Of a stretch of 64,000 nucleotides of DNA, positions 33,659-43,234 are shown piece by piece. The translations under genes and the position numbers were made by a program. Numbering within the stretch: position 1 is the stretch's first letter; each line of letters opens with the position of its first letter. Origin of the DNA: an uncultured Butyrivibrio sp. GTDB taxonomy: Bacteria; Bacillota; Clostridia; Lachnospirales; Lachnospiraceae. The stretch spans positions 135,782 through 199,781 of the forward strand of contig NZ_CAMVPU010000002.1 of the NCBI RefSeq assembly GCF_947169445.1, given 5' to 3'. The notes beneath the pieces were generated by a model. It worked only from the letters and a program-made list of their open reading frames with translations. It did not search any database and was not told where the DNA came from.

Positions 33659-35023
33659 ATGATGAAGATAAACCACAACCTTACAGCAATGAATTCTCAT
33701 AGGCAGCTTGGAATTTCGACTGGTGTAAATGCTACGTCGTCAGAAAAGCTTGCATCTGGATATAAGATCAACAAGGCCGCAGATGATGCAGCCGGCCTTA
33801 AAATCAGCGAGAGATTAAGAAGACAGGTAACGGGACTCAATCGTGCTTCCAGTAATGGGCAGGATGGCATGTCCCTTGTTCAGGTTGCGGACGGAGCAAT
33901 GTCAGAAATCCATGATATGCTCCAGAGAGGGAGCGAACTTGCTATTAAGGCAGCCACAGGAACAATTACTGATGAGGACAGACAATATATTCAGACTGAG
34001 ATAAGTGCACTTCAGGAAGAAATTGATGTAATTAAGGAAAAGACAACCTTTAACGGAATATATGTATTAAAAGGAACCTCCACAAACGGCGCTGATCTGG
34101 GAATTACAATAGATACCACTTCCAAGATGCCATCTTGGGTAAACATAGAAGGTGCTGATAATGGTACCTTTTCAGAAGGTATATATGATGGATATAAGTC
34201 AGCGTCTATAGTTGATTTTAGTGCCTTTGATGGATCTGAAGCCAAGAAGAGTGAGCTTGCAGGAACAGGCTTTCACTTTACCTGTTGTACATGTAATAAC
34301 CACTACAGTATAGAATTTAAAAATGGTGGCGGAAATGAAATAGAAGAGTTTGCGCCTCACTACATATACAAAGTTGATATAAGTGAAGCAACAGATCCAC
34401 AGTCACTAATTCAAAAAATAGTTGAAGCAACTACTGATATGGGCGAGCCGGGACAGCCGCAGGGACATTTCACAATCTTGAAGAACTTAGATCCCGATGG
34501 AAATAGCAGCAAACTCGTTGTTTATGATGAAAGACCCGATCAGACTCCTAACAAAGAGGCTGGGGAAGGACTTTTTGCAGACGGCGTTGCCAAAAAGTAT
34601 ACCCAGTATCCTGATACTCAGGGAGATGTAATACTTCAGCTTGGAGCAGAGAATAAAGATGAAGATCGTCTTAAGATTGAACTTCCTTATGTAAGTACCC
34701 AGACATGTAAAATTGACACAGTAAGTGTACTGACACAGGAAGCAGCTCTGGATGCAATTGATAAGTTTAAACAGGGAATCGAGTTTATAAATGGCGAGAG
34801 AAGCCGCCTTGGATCTTATCAGAACAGTATCGAGCATGCGGTTAGAAATCTTGATAACTGGTCACAGAATACACAGAGTTCAGAATCAATCATTCGTGAT
34901 ACAGATATGGCAACAGAAATGATCAAGTATTCAAACTCTAAGATCCTGAAACAGGCAGGAGAATCAATACTTGCTCAGGCAAATCAGACTAACGAAGGCG
35001 TTAAGGCTCTTTTGCAACAGTAA
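33659..35023 (+). CDS. Flagellin with Cys-containing variable domain
   Basis: A 454-residue flagellin. The conserved N-terminal D0/D1 helices (INHNLTAMNSHRQL..., SSEKLASGYKINKAADDAAGL) and C-terminal D1/D0 (SRLGSYQNSIEHAVRNLDN, then RDTDMATEMIKYSNSKIL) flank a variable region (~150-360). Within it FHFTCCTCNNHYSIEF (Cys208, 209, 211) is unusual because flagellins normally lack Cys. It polymerises after export to form the filament. Two ATGs stand in tandem at 33659 and 33662; AGAGAGGGA precedes them. The stop is 46 bases before the second flagellin gene, so both may be co-transcribed. Confidence 0.93.
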   Translation: MMKINHNLTAMNSHRQLGISTGVNATSSEKLASGYKINKAADDAAGLKISERLRRQVTGLNRASSNGQDGMSLVQVADGAMSEIHDMLQRGSELAIKAATGTITDEDRQYIQTEISALQEEIDVIKEKTTFNGIYVLKGTSTNGADLGITIDTTSKMPSWVNIEGADNGTFSEGIYDGYKSASIVDFSAFDGSEAKKSELAGTGFHFTCCTCNNHYSIEFKNGGGNEIEEFAPHYIYKVDISEATDPQSLIQKIVEATTDMGEPGQPQGHFTILKNLDPDGNSSKLVVYDERPDQTPNKEAGEGLFADGVAKKYTQYPDTQGDVILQLGAENKDEDRLKIELPYVSTQTCKIDTVSVLTQEAALDAIDKFKQGIEFINGERSRLGSYQNSIEHAVRNLDNWSQNTQSSESIIRDTDMATEMIKYSNSKILKQAGESILAQANQTNEGVKALLQQ

Positions 35024-35069
35024 AGGGAAACAAGTAATCGGAATCATCTAGGGTAAGAGTGGTAAAGAT

Positions 35070-37010
35070 ATGGTTATAATGCATAATCTTACTGGCATGG
35101 CTGCCAACAGACAATTGAATGTCACAACAGGAGTTGTAGCTAAATCTTCTGAAAAGCTATCATCGGGCTACAAGATAAACAGAGCTGCTGATGATGCGAC
35201 CGGACTTTCAATCTCCGAGAGGATGAGAAGACAGATTCATGGTCTCGACAGAGGTCTTGGCAATGCTCAGGATGGAATTTCATACTGTCAGGTGGCAGAT
35301 GGCGCTCTTAACGAAGTTGATGCAATGCTTGAGAGAGTAAAGACCCTTGCTGTAAAAGCTTCAACAGAAACACTAACAGATTCAGACAGAACCTATATTA
35401 ACGCAGAGACAGAGAGAATAACAGAAGAGATCAACAGAATCAACAAGAGCTGTTGCTTTAATGAGAAGCCGATTTTTAATGGTGGACTGGATCCAAACGA
35501 CTGGTATAACGAAAATTATTCGATAACAGTTAATGTCGGAGCAGGAAAGACCGTAGAAATTGAAATGCCATTTGTGGATAGCGATGGCAATAAGGTCGAC
35601 AGTACAACAGAAACAGCAGCTACAGGAACACCAAACGGTGCCACAGCAAATACAGCAATTGCCAAATTCGCACAGAATGCTGCAGCATTAGCTATTAACA
35701 AACTGTCTGAAAACTTTCCTAAACTTTTTAATGCAGCTTCTTCAGATAATATAAAGATTGGTCTTAATCTGGCAAATATTGATGGTTTAAATAACGCACT
35801 TGCTTCTGCAGGCCTTGGAATAACAAGCAGTGCAGATTCTACTGTAATGACCTACACCATGAATGTAGACACTACAGATTTCCCTATATCCTCATTTGAT
35901 ATTGCTTCAGACGAAAAAAAAGCAGATCTTGCAGCAGTAATCGGACATGAAATGACGCACCTTATCATGTACGATACCCTTACATTTGGAATGACAGGTA
36001 CAGGCTCTGCAAGCTTTCCTAAATGGTTTGTAGAAGGAATGGCTCAGACAACAAGTGGCGATAATGATTGGGTATCCAGCCAACTGTCACCAACTTCATC
36101 AGATAGTGCGATCAAGACCTACATGTCAAAGCTTTCGAATAACGAATATGGTGCTGGCTACCTGGCATCAATGTATTTGGGACAGCTTGCTTCAGGAAGT
36201 GATGTGGTTACTTCAGCGAACATCAGAGCTGGTCTTGATAATCTTTTGGAATACATGGCTCAGGGACATACATTAAATGATGCAATTGCAGCTAAGACCT
36301 CATACAGCGGTCTTTCATCCTTTGAGAGTGGATTTAAAAGTGGCAATGCTGACTCTCTAAGTTTTGTTAAACATCTTTTGCTGACTAGAGGAACAACCGG
36401 TGCCGGTTCACTTCTTGGCGAACTTGATGAGAGTGAATTATCAATATTTGGCAATGTGAATGGTGTAGTAAGTGCCAACTACAATATTATGGCTGACAAT
36501 ACCAAATATTCCAATGCATTCGGCTCTGGCTATGTATTTCCGGATAGTGGTGGAAGCGGCGGCAGCGGCGGCAGCGGCGGTGGCGGTGCTGGTATAGTTG
36601 ATACTGAAAACCTCTTTGCCCTCCAGGTAGGATCTGAGAATACAAAGAGAGATAGAATTCAGATGCGAAGATACGCTATAGATGTGGATACACTGACAGG
36701 TGGAAAAGGCTTCGATCTGACCACTGCGGATAATGCAAGAGCTACTCTTGATACCTTAAATACTGCAGCATTTAACGTCAGCAGAATTCGCAGCTACTAT
36801 GGAGCAGTTCAGAATCGTCTTGAACATACAGTTGATAATCTTGCTAATGTTACTGAGAACACAACAAGTGCTGAGTCAAGAATTCGTGATACAGATATGG
36901 CAAAAGAAATGGTTCAGTATTCCAATAACAACATTCTTCTTCAGGCTGGTCAGGCAATGGTTGCTCAGGCTAATCAGACTAAAGACCATGTTATGGCACT
37001 TCTTCAGTAA
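35070..37010 (+). CDS. Flagellinolysin: flagellin carrying an HExxH metalloprotease domain
   Basis: A 646-residue flagellin. Residues 1-140 (MHNLTGMAANRQLNV, SSGYKINRAADDATGLSISERM) and the last ~130 (SRIRSYYGAVQNRLEH, RDTDMAKEMVQYSNNNILLQ) are standard filament domains. The ~340-residue insert holds a zinc protease centre HEMTH (His293, Glu294, His297) with a third ligand candidate Glu322 in WFVEGMA, as in gluzincin-type peptidases. A Gly/Ser linker (~495-510) rejoins it to D1. Proteolytically active flagellins of this layout are known as flagellinolysins. GTAAGAG precedes the ATG poorly; TTAAT frames suggest translation coupling to flagellin 1 is not needed. The insert should lie on the filament surface. 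Confidence 0.93.
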   Translation: MVIMHNLTGMAANRQLNVTTGVVAKSSEKLSSGYKINRAADDATGLSISERMRRQIHGLDRGLGNAQDGISYCQVADGALNEVDAMLERVKTLAVKASTETLTDSDRTYINAETERITEEINRINKSCCFNEKPIFNGGLDPNDWYNENYSITVNVGAGKTVEIEMPFVDSDGNKVDSTTETAATGTPNGATANTAIAKFAQNAAALAINKLSENFPKLFNAASSDNIKIGLNLANIDGLNNALASAGLGITSSADSTVMTYTMNVDTTDFPISSFDIASDEKKADLAAVIGHEMTHLIMYDTLTFGMTGTGSASFPKWFVEGMAQTTSGDNDWVSSQLSPTSSDSAIKTYMSKLSNNEYGAGYLASMYLGQLASGSDVVTSANIRAGLDNLLEYMAQGHTLNDAIAAKTSYSGLSSFESGFKSGNADSLSFVKHLLLTRGTTGAGSLLGELDESELSIFGNVNGVVSANYNIMADNTKYSNAFGSGYVFPDSGGSGGSGGSGGGGAGIVDTENLFALQVGSENTKRDRIQMRRYAIDVDTLTGGKGFDLTTADNARATLDTLNTAAFNVSRIRSYYGAVQNRLEHTVDNLANVTENTTSAESRIRDTDMAKEMVQYSNNNILLQAGQAMVAQANQTKDHVMALLQ

Positions 37011-37033
37011 TAAATATTGAAAAAATATGAAAA

Positions 37034-37078
37034 TAAAAAGTGGAACCGCGCCAAATGAGGCGTGGCTCCACTTTTTTC
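37034..37078 (+). terminator. Terminator after the flagellin genes
   Basis: AAAAGTGGAACCGCGCC / GGCGTGGCTCCACTTTT stem, then T's. The convergent secreted-protein gene ends 28 bases beyond. Confidence 0.85.
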
Positions 37079-37105
37079 AATATATACGAAACTCGTTAAA
37101 GATAA

Positions 37106-39145
37106 TTACAGTTCTGTTCCACCAAGGAGAGCAAGGAGTCTAAGGAATCCGCAGTATCCGTTCTCATCAAGAAGCTTGGATACATCGTAGCCTGCAGGAA
37201 TAACAACCTTAAGCTTTTTGCCACCATATGTGAATACTACATTTACGTCAATGTCAGGACGAGCAGCAAATGCCTGGATCATCTTAGAATCGAAGCATGA
37301 TACTCTGTCTGTTTCAATATTGAAAGCACCGCTTGCAGGAGCTGCAGCTACGTTCTCAATAATAGCGTTCTTGAACTGCATTGGTGTTACTTTTCCTAAG
37401 TCAAAAGATGCTGTGATAGCTGGCTTTGTTCCACTTATTGCAGCTGTTTCTGCAGAAGCTGCAGCAGCTGGTGTGCTGGCAATTACAATAGCACCTTCAG
37501 GAGCCTTCGCAGGATCAGCATAAGATGGAGTAGAAACTGACTGAACTTCTGCTACATACTCAATTTCCTCAGTAACATTTCCCTTATCGTCAGTCTTAGT
37601 AACAGTTACAGGACGAAGAACAGCCTTGATGTTGATTCCGCCTCTGTTATTTGTAAGAGTAAGTGTATAAGTTCCGTCGCTGTTTTCTACTACTGATACG
37701 TTCTCTCCAGCGCTAATTGTATATTCCCCTGGAAGAGACTTTGCTGCAACCTGGAATGCCTTGTTTACATTAACTGTATCGTAATTGATCGCATCATTGT
37801 GCTTAACATTCTCACCGCTAACAGAGATGCCGTAATTCTTGTTTGACTCATCATCCTGCTTGATGATGTAATTGATGGCTTCTTTTAATACCTGGGATAC
37901 ATTTGAACTGTATACTGATTTGTCATCTTCGCCTTTTACAGATGCGCCTACATATATAGGATTTGGAAATTTTGAGTCAATTGCATATACAGTTATTTCC
38001 GGTACATCATCAAGAACATCTTCATTATCATCGAAGTCAAAACCACCATGCTCTGCATCAGAATTGCTAATGCTGATGCTTGCATATACTTCATCAGAGG
38101 CTGCGATAGTACCAAGAACTGTGATACTTTCATGCTTGTCATCATTGTCAAGTGAGACACTAATAGGTGTTGTGGTTGATAAAACATCTCCTTTGATCAG
38201 GATGTCTGCATCACCATCTGAATAAATACCTGTTCCGTAAGAAGTTTTATGAGGAATATCATAAGCTTTAGTCTCTTCATTCCAGGTATAATAAGTTTGA
38301 TCTGTACCTATGGCAACCACTTTTCCTTCTACTACAAGCTTTGATTCGTCTGTTGCTGAGGCACCGGTACTTCCACCTACAACATCACCGGATACGCTAA
38401 CGGAAGAACCGGATGTAACATGAACACCTGTTGCACCACTGTATTGTTCGTTTCCCTGATCATCAGTATAAACATGAACACCGGAAGCATCTACAGTACC
38501 ATTAATGTTCACCTTGGAATTATTTGAGGCATAAACCCCGGTGTGTCCATCAGTTGTGGTTATATTGCCTGTTGATACGTTGGAATTATTATTGGCGCTT
38601 ACACCGGTATTATCCGACTTAATATCGCCTGTTGATACAGCTGAATTTTCTGCATATACACCACTACCCTTAGCGGTAATATTTCCTGTTGATACAGTCG
38701 AATTAGCTGCACTTATACCGGAACTGGTTGCGTTTACATCTCCATTTACAGTTACTTCAGCATTTGAGCTTGTATCAACTGCTATCTGATCTGTACCGTT
38801 TGCATTCACATCACCATTTATAGTCACGTTGGCTTCATCAGATGCGGATACGACTGGGAATGCACTTGTATACACTTCTCCGTTATAAGTGGATGTATAA
38901 GAACCTTCTGATGATACATCTCCATTTACAGTTACTTCTACTTCAGATCCTGATGCATAGATTGCATCATTTCCGCCATCTACACTAATGCTATCAACTA
39001 CAACAACTGTTTCCTGGCTATAGTTGTTAACACGTAGAGTATCTGTAAGATTACCCTCATTAGCAAATGCAGTAACACTTGGAGCCATTGCCATTGTGAT
39101 TACAGTAATTGTAGCTGTGATTGTAGCCAAAGTTTTTTTGAACAT
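37106..39145 (-). CDS. Large secreted beta-helix-like surface protein
   Basis: A 679-residue exported protein with a signal peptide (MFKKTLATITATITVITMAMA, cut near 28-30). Residues ~50-330 repeat short units such as VNGDVNA, VSTGNITA and GVYA, with Asn/Gly/Ser/Val-rich strands typical of right-handed beta-helix adhesins. Then come charged linker domains (~340-520) and a C-terminal domain (~590-679, KKLKVVIPAGYDVSKLLDENG) of the kind seen on other Lachnospiraceae secreted proteins. No LPxTG or membrane anchor is present. Start ATG 39145 has a strong AAGGAGG. It may be a secreted adhesin or matrix protein; no enzyme motif is seen. Confidence 0.85.
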   Translation of the reverse strand: MFKKTLATITATITVITMAMAPSVTAFANEGNLTDTLRVNNYSQETVVVVDSISVDGGNDAIYASGSEVEVTVNGDVSSEGSYTSTYNGEVYTSAFPVVSASDEANVTINGDVNANGTDQIAVDTSSNAEVTVNGDVNATSSGISAANSTVSTGNITAKGSGVYAENSAVSTGDIKSDNTGVSANNNSNVSTGNITTTDGHTGVYASNNSKVNINGTVDASGVHVYTDDQGNEQYSGATGVHVTSGSSVSVSGDVVGGSTGASATDESKLVVEGKVVAIGTDQTYYTWNEETKAYDIPHKTSYGTGIYSDGDADILIKGDVLSTTTPISVSLDNDDKHESITVLGTIAASDEVYASISISNSDAEHGGFDFDDNEDVLDDVPEITVYAIDSKFPNPIYVGASVKGEDDKSVYSSNVSQVLKEAINYIIKQDDESNKNYGISVSGENVKHNDAINYDTVNVNKAFQVAAKSLPGEYTISAGENVSVVENSDGTYTLTLTNNRGGINIKAVLRPVTVTKTDDKGNVTEEIEYVAEVQSVSTPSYADPAKAPEGAIVIASTPAAAASAETAAISGTKPAITASFDLGKVTPMQFKNAIIENVAAAPASGAFNIETDRVSCFDSKMIQAFAARPDIDVNVVFTYGGKKLKVVIPAGYDVSKLLDENGYCGFLRLLALLGGTEL

Positions 39146-39568
39146 AACACTAAATTCCTCCTTGAGTTTGAATGTGTTAGATAAAATAATTGAACGACCA
39201 GATATATGTCGTTAGTCCCACAATTTTGCTTAGGTCATTGCCCTCGCGAAAAGTGATGTTACAGCAAGAAAATAAAATGGCTATATAAAATTTCTAAAAA
39301 AAGTATAAAAAGTGGTCAAAAACGAAACGCAATTTCGATAGCTTAAGTATGATTTCAATATAATATTTCAAAAATCCCGAGCAATATTTAATGTTTATAT
39401 AATTCAAAACTGCTGAAAATGCCGTAAAACAAGGAAAACCCACAATGAGTTAATTTATATTTAATAGAAATGAATACGAATTTGCGGTAAAATATTAACG
39501 TATCCTATATTTTGGGATATTACGTGGAATATAGGCTACAATTTGTTTTTACATAATGAGGAGGCAAC
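39146..39568. promoter_or_regulatory. Divergent intergenic region: inverted repeats, possible structured leader
   Basis: About 420 bases without genes. Next to the secreted-protein gene AACGAC (39193-39198) and GTCGTT (39208-39213) form an inverted repeat 9 bases apart. On that strand a leader holds GGGCAA, GCAAA and GGGACTAA blocks like parts of a cyclic-di-GMP riboswitch, but the second stem is missing. Toward glgP, CCTATATT / AATATAGG (39504-39535) forms another inverted repeat and TTGCGG-18-TATATT (39482-39511) a possible promoter; AGGAGG precedes ATG 39569. Confidence 0.4.
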
Positions 39569-42049
39569 ATGAAGAAAAAGCAGTTATCGTTTGACAAGGA
39601 TTTGTTCAAGAGAAGTGTGCAGTACAACGTTAAGACGCTGTATAGAAAGACCATGGAAGAAGCTACACCTCAGGAATTGTATCAGGCTGCAGCTTATGCC
39701 ATAAAGGATGCCATAGTTGATCACTGGATGACCACTCAGAAGGCGGTTTCGGAGCAGGATCCCAAGATTGTTTACTACATGTCCATGGAATTTTTGATGG
39801 GCAGAGCCTTTGGTAATAACCTTATTAACCTTCAGGCTTATAAGCCGGTAAAAGAGGCACTTGATGAGCTCGGAATCGATGTGAACCTTGTTGAGGATCA
39901 GGAACCGGACCCAGCCCTTGGTAATGGTGGTCTTGGAAGACTTGCCGCATGTTTCCTTGATTCCCTGGCTACACTTGGTTACGTGGCTTATGGCTGTGGT
40001 ATCAGATATAAATATGGTATGTTCCGTCAGAAAATCCAGGACGGTTATCAGGTGGAGGTTCCAGATACCTGGCTTGAAAACGGAAATCCATTTGAACTTA
40101 GAAGAAATGAGTACGCAAAGGAAGTTAAGTTTGGCGGCTATGTAAATATGTACACTGATGAGTATGGCAGAACCATATTCAAGCAGGAGAATTATCAGGT
40201 CGTTAGGGCTGTTCCTTATGACCTTCCTGTTCTCGGCTATGGAAACGGCGTTGTAGACACCCTTAGAATTTGGGATGCAGAGCCAATCCAGTGCTTCCAG
40301 CTTGACTCTTTTGACAAGGGCGACTATCAGAAGGCTGTTGAGCAGGAGAACCTTGCAAGCCAGCTTTGTGAAGTTCTTTATCCTAACGACAATCATATTG
40401 CAGGAAAAGAGCTAAGACTTAAGCAGCAGTATTTCTTTATCTCTGCCTCTGTTCAGACTGCAATTCAGAGATATTTAAAGAACCACGATGATATCAGAAA
40501 GTTCTATGAAAAGGCTGTGTTCCAGCTTAACGACACACATCCGACAGTTGCTGTAGCTGAGCTTATGCGAATCCTCATGGATGAGTATTACCTTTCATGG
40601 GATGAAGCTTGGGACGTTACTACCAAGACCTGCTGCTATACCAACCACACCATCATGGCGGAAGCCCTTGAGAAGTGGCCGGTAGATCTTTTCCAGAGAC
40701 TTCTTCCCAGAATTTATCAGATTGTTGATGAGATTAATAGAAGATTTGTTGACCAGATCATGCGCACCTATGCCGGATCTCCTGGAATCGATGTGCAGGC
40801 CAAGATCCGCAGCATGGCAATCCTCTATGATAATCAGGTAAAGATGGCTCACCTTGCTATCGTAGGCGGTCATTCCGTAAACGGTGTTGCCAAGCTCCAT
40901 ACTGAAATCCTGAAGCAGCGTGAGCTTAGGGATTTCTATGAGATGATGCCTGAGAAGTTCAATAATAAGACTAACGGTATTACCCAGAGAAGATTCCTTA
41001 TGCATGCAAATCCGCTTCTTGCAGACTGGGTAACAGAGAAAATCGGTGATGGCTGGATTACAGACCTGTCACAGATGGATAAGTTAAAAGAATTTGTGGA
41101 TGACAAGAAGGCTCAGGCTGAATTCATGGAAATCAAGTACAAGAATAAGCAAAGACTTGCCGACTACATCCTTAAGCATAATGGAGTAAAGGTTGATCCT
41201 AAGTCTATCTTTGATGTTCAGGTAAAGAGACTTCATGAGTATAAGAGGCAACTTCTTAATATCCTGACTGTTATGTACAAATACCATGATATCAAGTCTC
41301 ATCCAAACAAGGACTTCTATCCAAAGACCTATATCTTTGGTGCAAAGGCAGCAGCCGGATATCTCACAGCCAAGCTTACAATCAAGCTTATTAACTCCGT
41401 TGCGGAAGTTATTAACAACGATCCTGATATTAGGGGTAGGCTCAAGGTCGTATTTATCGAGGATTACAGAGTATCCAATGCTGAGCTTATCTTTGCGGCA
41501 GCAGATGTTTCCGAGCAGATTTCTACTGCAAGTAAGGAAGCATCAGGTACCGGCAACATGAAGATGATGCTTAACGGTGCAGTTACCCTTGGAACAATGG
41601 ACGGAGCTAACGTTGAGATTGTAAATGAGGTAGGCGAAGAAAATGCCTTTATCTTCGGTCTTTCTTCTCAGGAAGTTATGGACTACGAAAGAAATGGCAA
41701 CTACAATCCTATGGATATCTACAACAGTGATCCTAACGTTAAGTGCGTGCTGGATATGCTGGTTGATGGAACCTTCTCCAAGGATAGAGAACTTTTCAGA
41801 CCGCTTTACAATTGCCTTTTGAACAGGGTTAATTCTAATAAGGCAGACCAGTACTTTATTTTGAAGGATTTTGAGTCCTACATGGAGGCACAGAAGAGAA
41901 TTTCTGATGCTTATACAGATAAGAAGCGCTGGGCTAAGATGGCACTTATGAACACTGCTTGCTGCGGTAAGTTCTCATCAGACAGAACCATCCAGGAATA
42001 TGTGGATGAGGTATGGCATCTTGATAAACTTAACATAGAAGTGAAGTAA
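39569..42049 (+). CDS. glgP: Glycogen/starch phosphorylase
   Basis: An 826-residue GT35 phosphorylase that releases glucose-1-phosphate from glycogen or starch. Conserved blocks: EFLMGRAFGNNLINL, DPALGNGGLGRLAACFLDSLATLG (read as two parts), and the PLP-binding TGNMKMMLNGAVTLGTMDGANVE, with the Schiff-base lysine near residue 668. Length fits bacterial GlgP, without the long regulatory N-terminus of animal enzymes. AGGAGG before ATG. It is divergent from the secreted protein and converges on an AraC regulator sharing its terminator. It feeds glycolysis. Confidence 0.97.
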   Translation: MKKKQLSFDKDLFKRSVQYNVKTLYRKTMEEATPQELYQAAAYAIKDAIVDHWMTTQKAVSEQDPKIVYYMSMEFLMGRAFGNNLINLQAYKPVKEALDELGIDVNLVEDQEPDPALGNGGLGRLAACFLDSLATLGYVAYGCGIRYKYGMFRQKIQDGYQVEVPDTWLENGNPFELRRNEYAKEVKFGGYVNMYTDEYGRTIFKQENYQVVRAVPYDLPVLGYGNGVVDTLRIWDAEPIQCFQLDSFDKGDYQKAVEQENLASQLCEVLYPNDNHIAGKELRLKQQYFFISASVQTAIQRYLKNHDDIRKFYEKAVFQLNDTHPTVAVAELMRILMDEYYLSWDEAWDVTTKTCCYTNHTIMAEALEKWPVDLFQRLLPRIYQIVDEINRRFVDQIMRTYAGSPGIDVQAKIRSMAILYDNQVKMAHLAIVGGHSVNGVAKLHTEILKQRELRDFYEMMPEKFNNKTNGITQRRFLMHANPLLADWVTEKIGDGWITDLSQMDKLKEFVDDKKAQAEFMEIKYKNKQRLADYILKHNGVKVDPKSIFDVQVKRLHEYKRQLLNILTVMYKYHDIKSHPNKDFYPKTYIFGAKAAAGYLTAKLTIKLINSVAEVINNDPDIRGRLKVVFIEDYRVSNAELIFAAADVSEQISTASKEASGTGNMKMMLNGAVTLGTMDGANVEIVNEVGEENAFIFGLSSQEVMDYERNGNYNPMDIYNSDPNVKCVLDMLVDGTFSKDRELFRPLYNCLLNRVNSNKADQYFILKDFESYMEAQKRISDAYTDKKRWAKMALMNTACCGKFSSDRTIQEYVDEVWHLDKLNIEVK

Positions 42050-42070
42050 TGGTGATTTTCTTAGATTTTA

Positions 42071-42114
42071 AAAACAGGTATATGCCTCGCGTTGAGACAT
42101 ATACCTGTTTTTTT
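42071..42114. terminator. Bidirectional terminator between glgP and the AraC gene
   Basis: AAAACAGGTATATG / CATATACCTGTTTT stem followed by T7; the stop of the AraC gene lies in the T-run. The arms equal those of the terminator at 45740-45800. Confidence 0.85.
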
Positions 42115-43024
42115 AGTTTGGATCATTTGATTCAAGATGGCGCTCTTCGATGAGCTGTTCTACCTGGTGCAGATGCTCTTCACTACCTTTATTGTCAGCG
42201 GTGGGAAGAGATTTGCGGTAAGCAGAGGGGGATAATCCCTTTTCCTGACGAAAGGCCTTTGAGAAGACCAATGGATCAGAGTAACCGCATGAAATAGCAA
42301 CGGATTCTATAGGAAGGCTTGTAAGCTGCAATAGTTCCACAGCCTTTGCAATTCTATAGCGTGATAAGTATTGCTGTGGAGAAATTCCCAAGCTGGTCTG
42401 AAACAAAGTGTAAAGGTAGCTTCTATTAATACATACATAATCAGCGATGTCGGTGACTTTGATTGGGTTGCAGTAGTTGCTGCGGACATAGGCCTGGGCT
42501 CGGGTCACGTAGTCATTGGCACTTCCTGAATCGCTCTTTGGGGTTACGCTAAGACCCGAGGCAATGACTGACAAGAACAGTGACAGTAGCCCGTTCCTTC
42601 TAAGCGCATCTTCAACGCTGAACGTGTTGTGGTCCATCATGTCTTTTACCAGGTTATAAATGTCTTTTGACTTATCACTCTTAAATACAGGCTGTTGCAG
42701 TGATAATCCAAGCTGGGATACGATTTCCTGCGCCCGTCTTCCTCCAAACCCAATCCACACATATGTCCAGGGATCATCTTCATCTGCGACATAATATGCA
42801 AGTTCGTCCGGTACGATCAGAAATCCGTATTTTTCGGTTAATGGATATTTTTTTCCTCCGATTGTAAAAGAACCCTTGCCGCTCATTACATAGTGAATCA
42901 TGAAATGAGGTTTTAATGCAGGACCAAAGCTATGGCCCGGTTCTGTCTGCGATAAACCGCAGCAATATACATAGAGATCATCGGATTCTTCAGTATTAAA
43001 GAGGAGCTTATATGCTTTTTCCAT
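42113..43024 (-). CDS. AraC-family transcriptional regulator
   Basis: A 303-residue regulator. The N-terminal ~160 residues form a cupin-like sensing domain (HFMIHYVMSGKGSFTIGGK, typical of sugar-sensing AraC proteins) and the C-terminal ~100 residues two helix-turn-helix motifs: KVTDIADYVCINRSYLYTLF and LPIESVAISCGYSDPLVFSKAF with the family's FRQEKGLSPSAYR. It starts at the ATG at 43024, with GAGGG 7 bases upstream; the frame is open six codons further. A short low-complexity tail follows. It may control galactoside or glycogen genes; the ligand is unknown. Confidence 0.9.
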   Translation of the reverse strand: MEKAYKLLFNTEESDDLYVYCCGLSQTEPGHSFGPALKPHFMIHYVMSGKGSFTIGGKKYPLTEKYGFLIVPDELAYYVADEDDPWTYVWIGFGGRRAQEIVSQLGLSLQQPVFKSDKSKDIYNLVKDMMDHNTFSVEDALRRNGLLSLFLSVIASGLSVTPKSDSGSANDYVTRAQAYVRSNYCNPIKVTDIADYVCINRSYLYTLFQTSLGISPQQYLSRYRIAKAVELLQLTSLPIESVAISCGYSDPLVFSKAFRQEKGLSPSAYRKSLPTADNKGSEEHLHQVEQLIEERHLESNDPN

Positions 43025-43234
43025 ATTATTCCCTCGAATCAATCATTGTTTTGTAATCATATTAGCAAGTTAGATGTTATTTAATCAAGGAAAAAACTAG
43101 TTTTGGAGCACTTATTTTGCAGTAATTGTAGCTTTAAAAAATATAAAAAAGTAGGTATACTGTTAAATGAGTATGCATCTACCTTTTTTTATATGATGAT
43201 GCTAGGTTATTAGGCAGTGTGGAGGCGAAAAGAG

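Noticed and set aside
37218..38789. Several plus-strand ORFs opposite the secreted beta-helix gene
   Set aside because: Shadows caused by the biased codons of the real gene; no start signals.
39193..39290. Confirmed cyclic-di-GMP riboswitch
   Set aside because: Three sequence blocks recall the motif, but the P1b-like stem and tetraloop receptor are missing; kept only as a weak finding.
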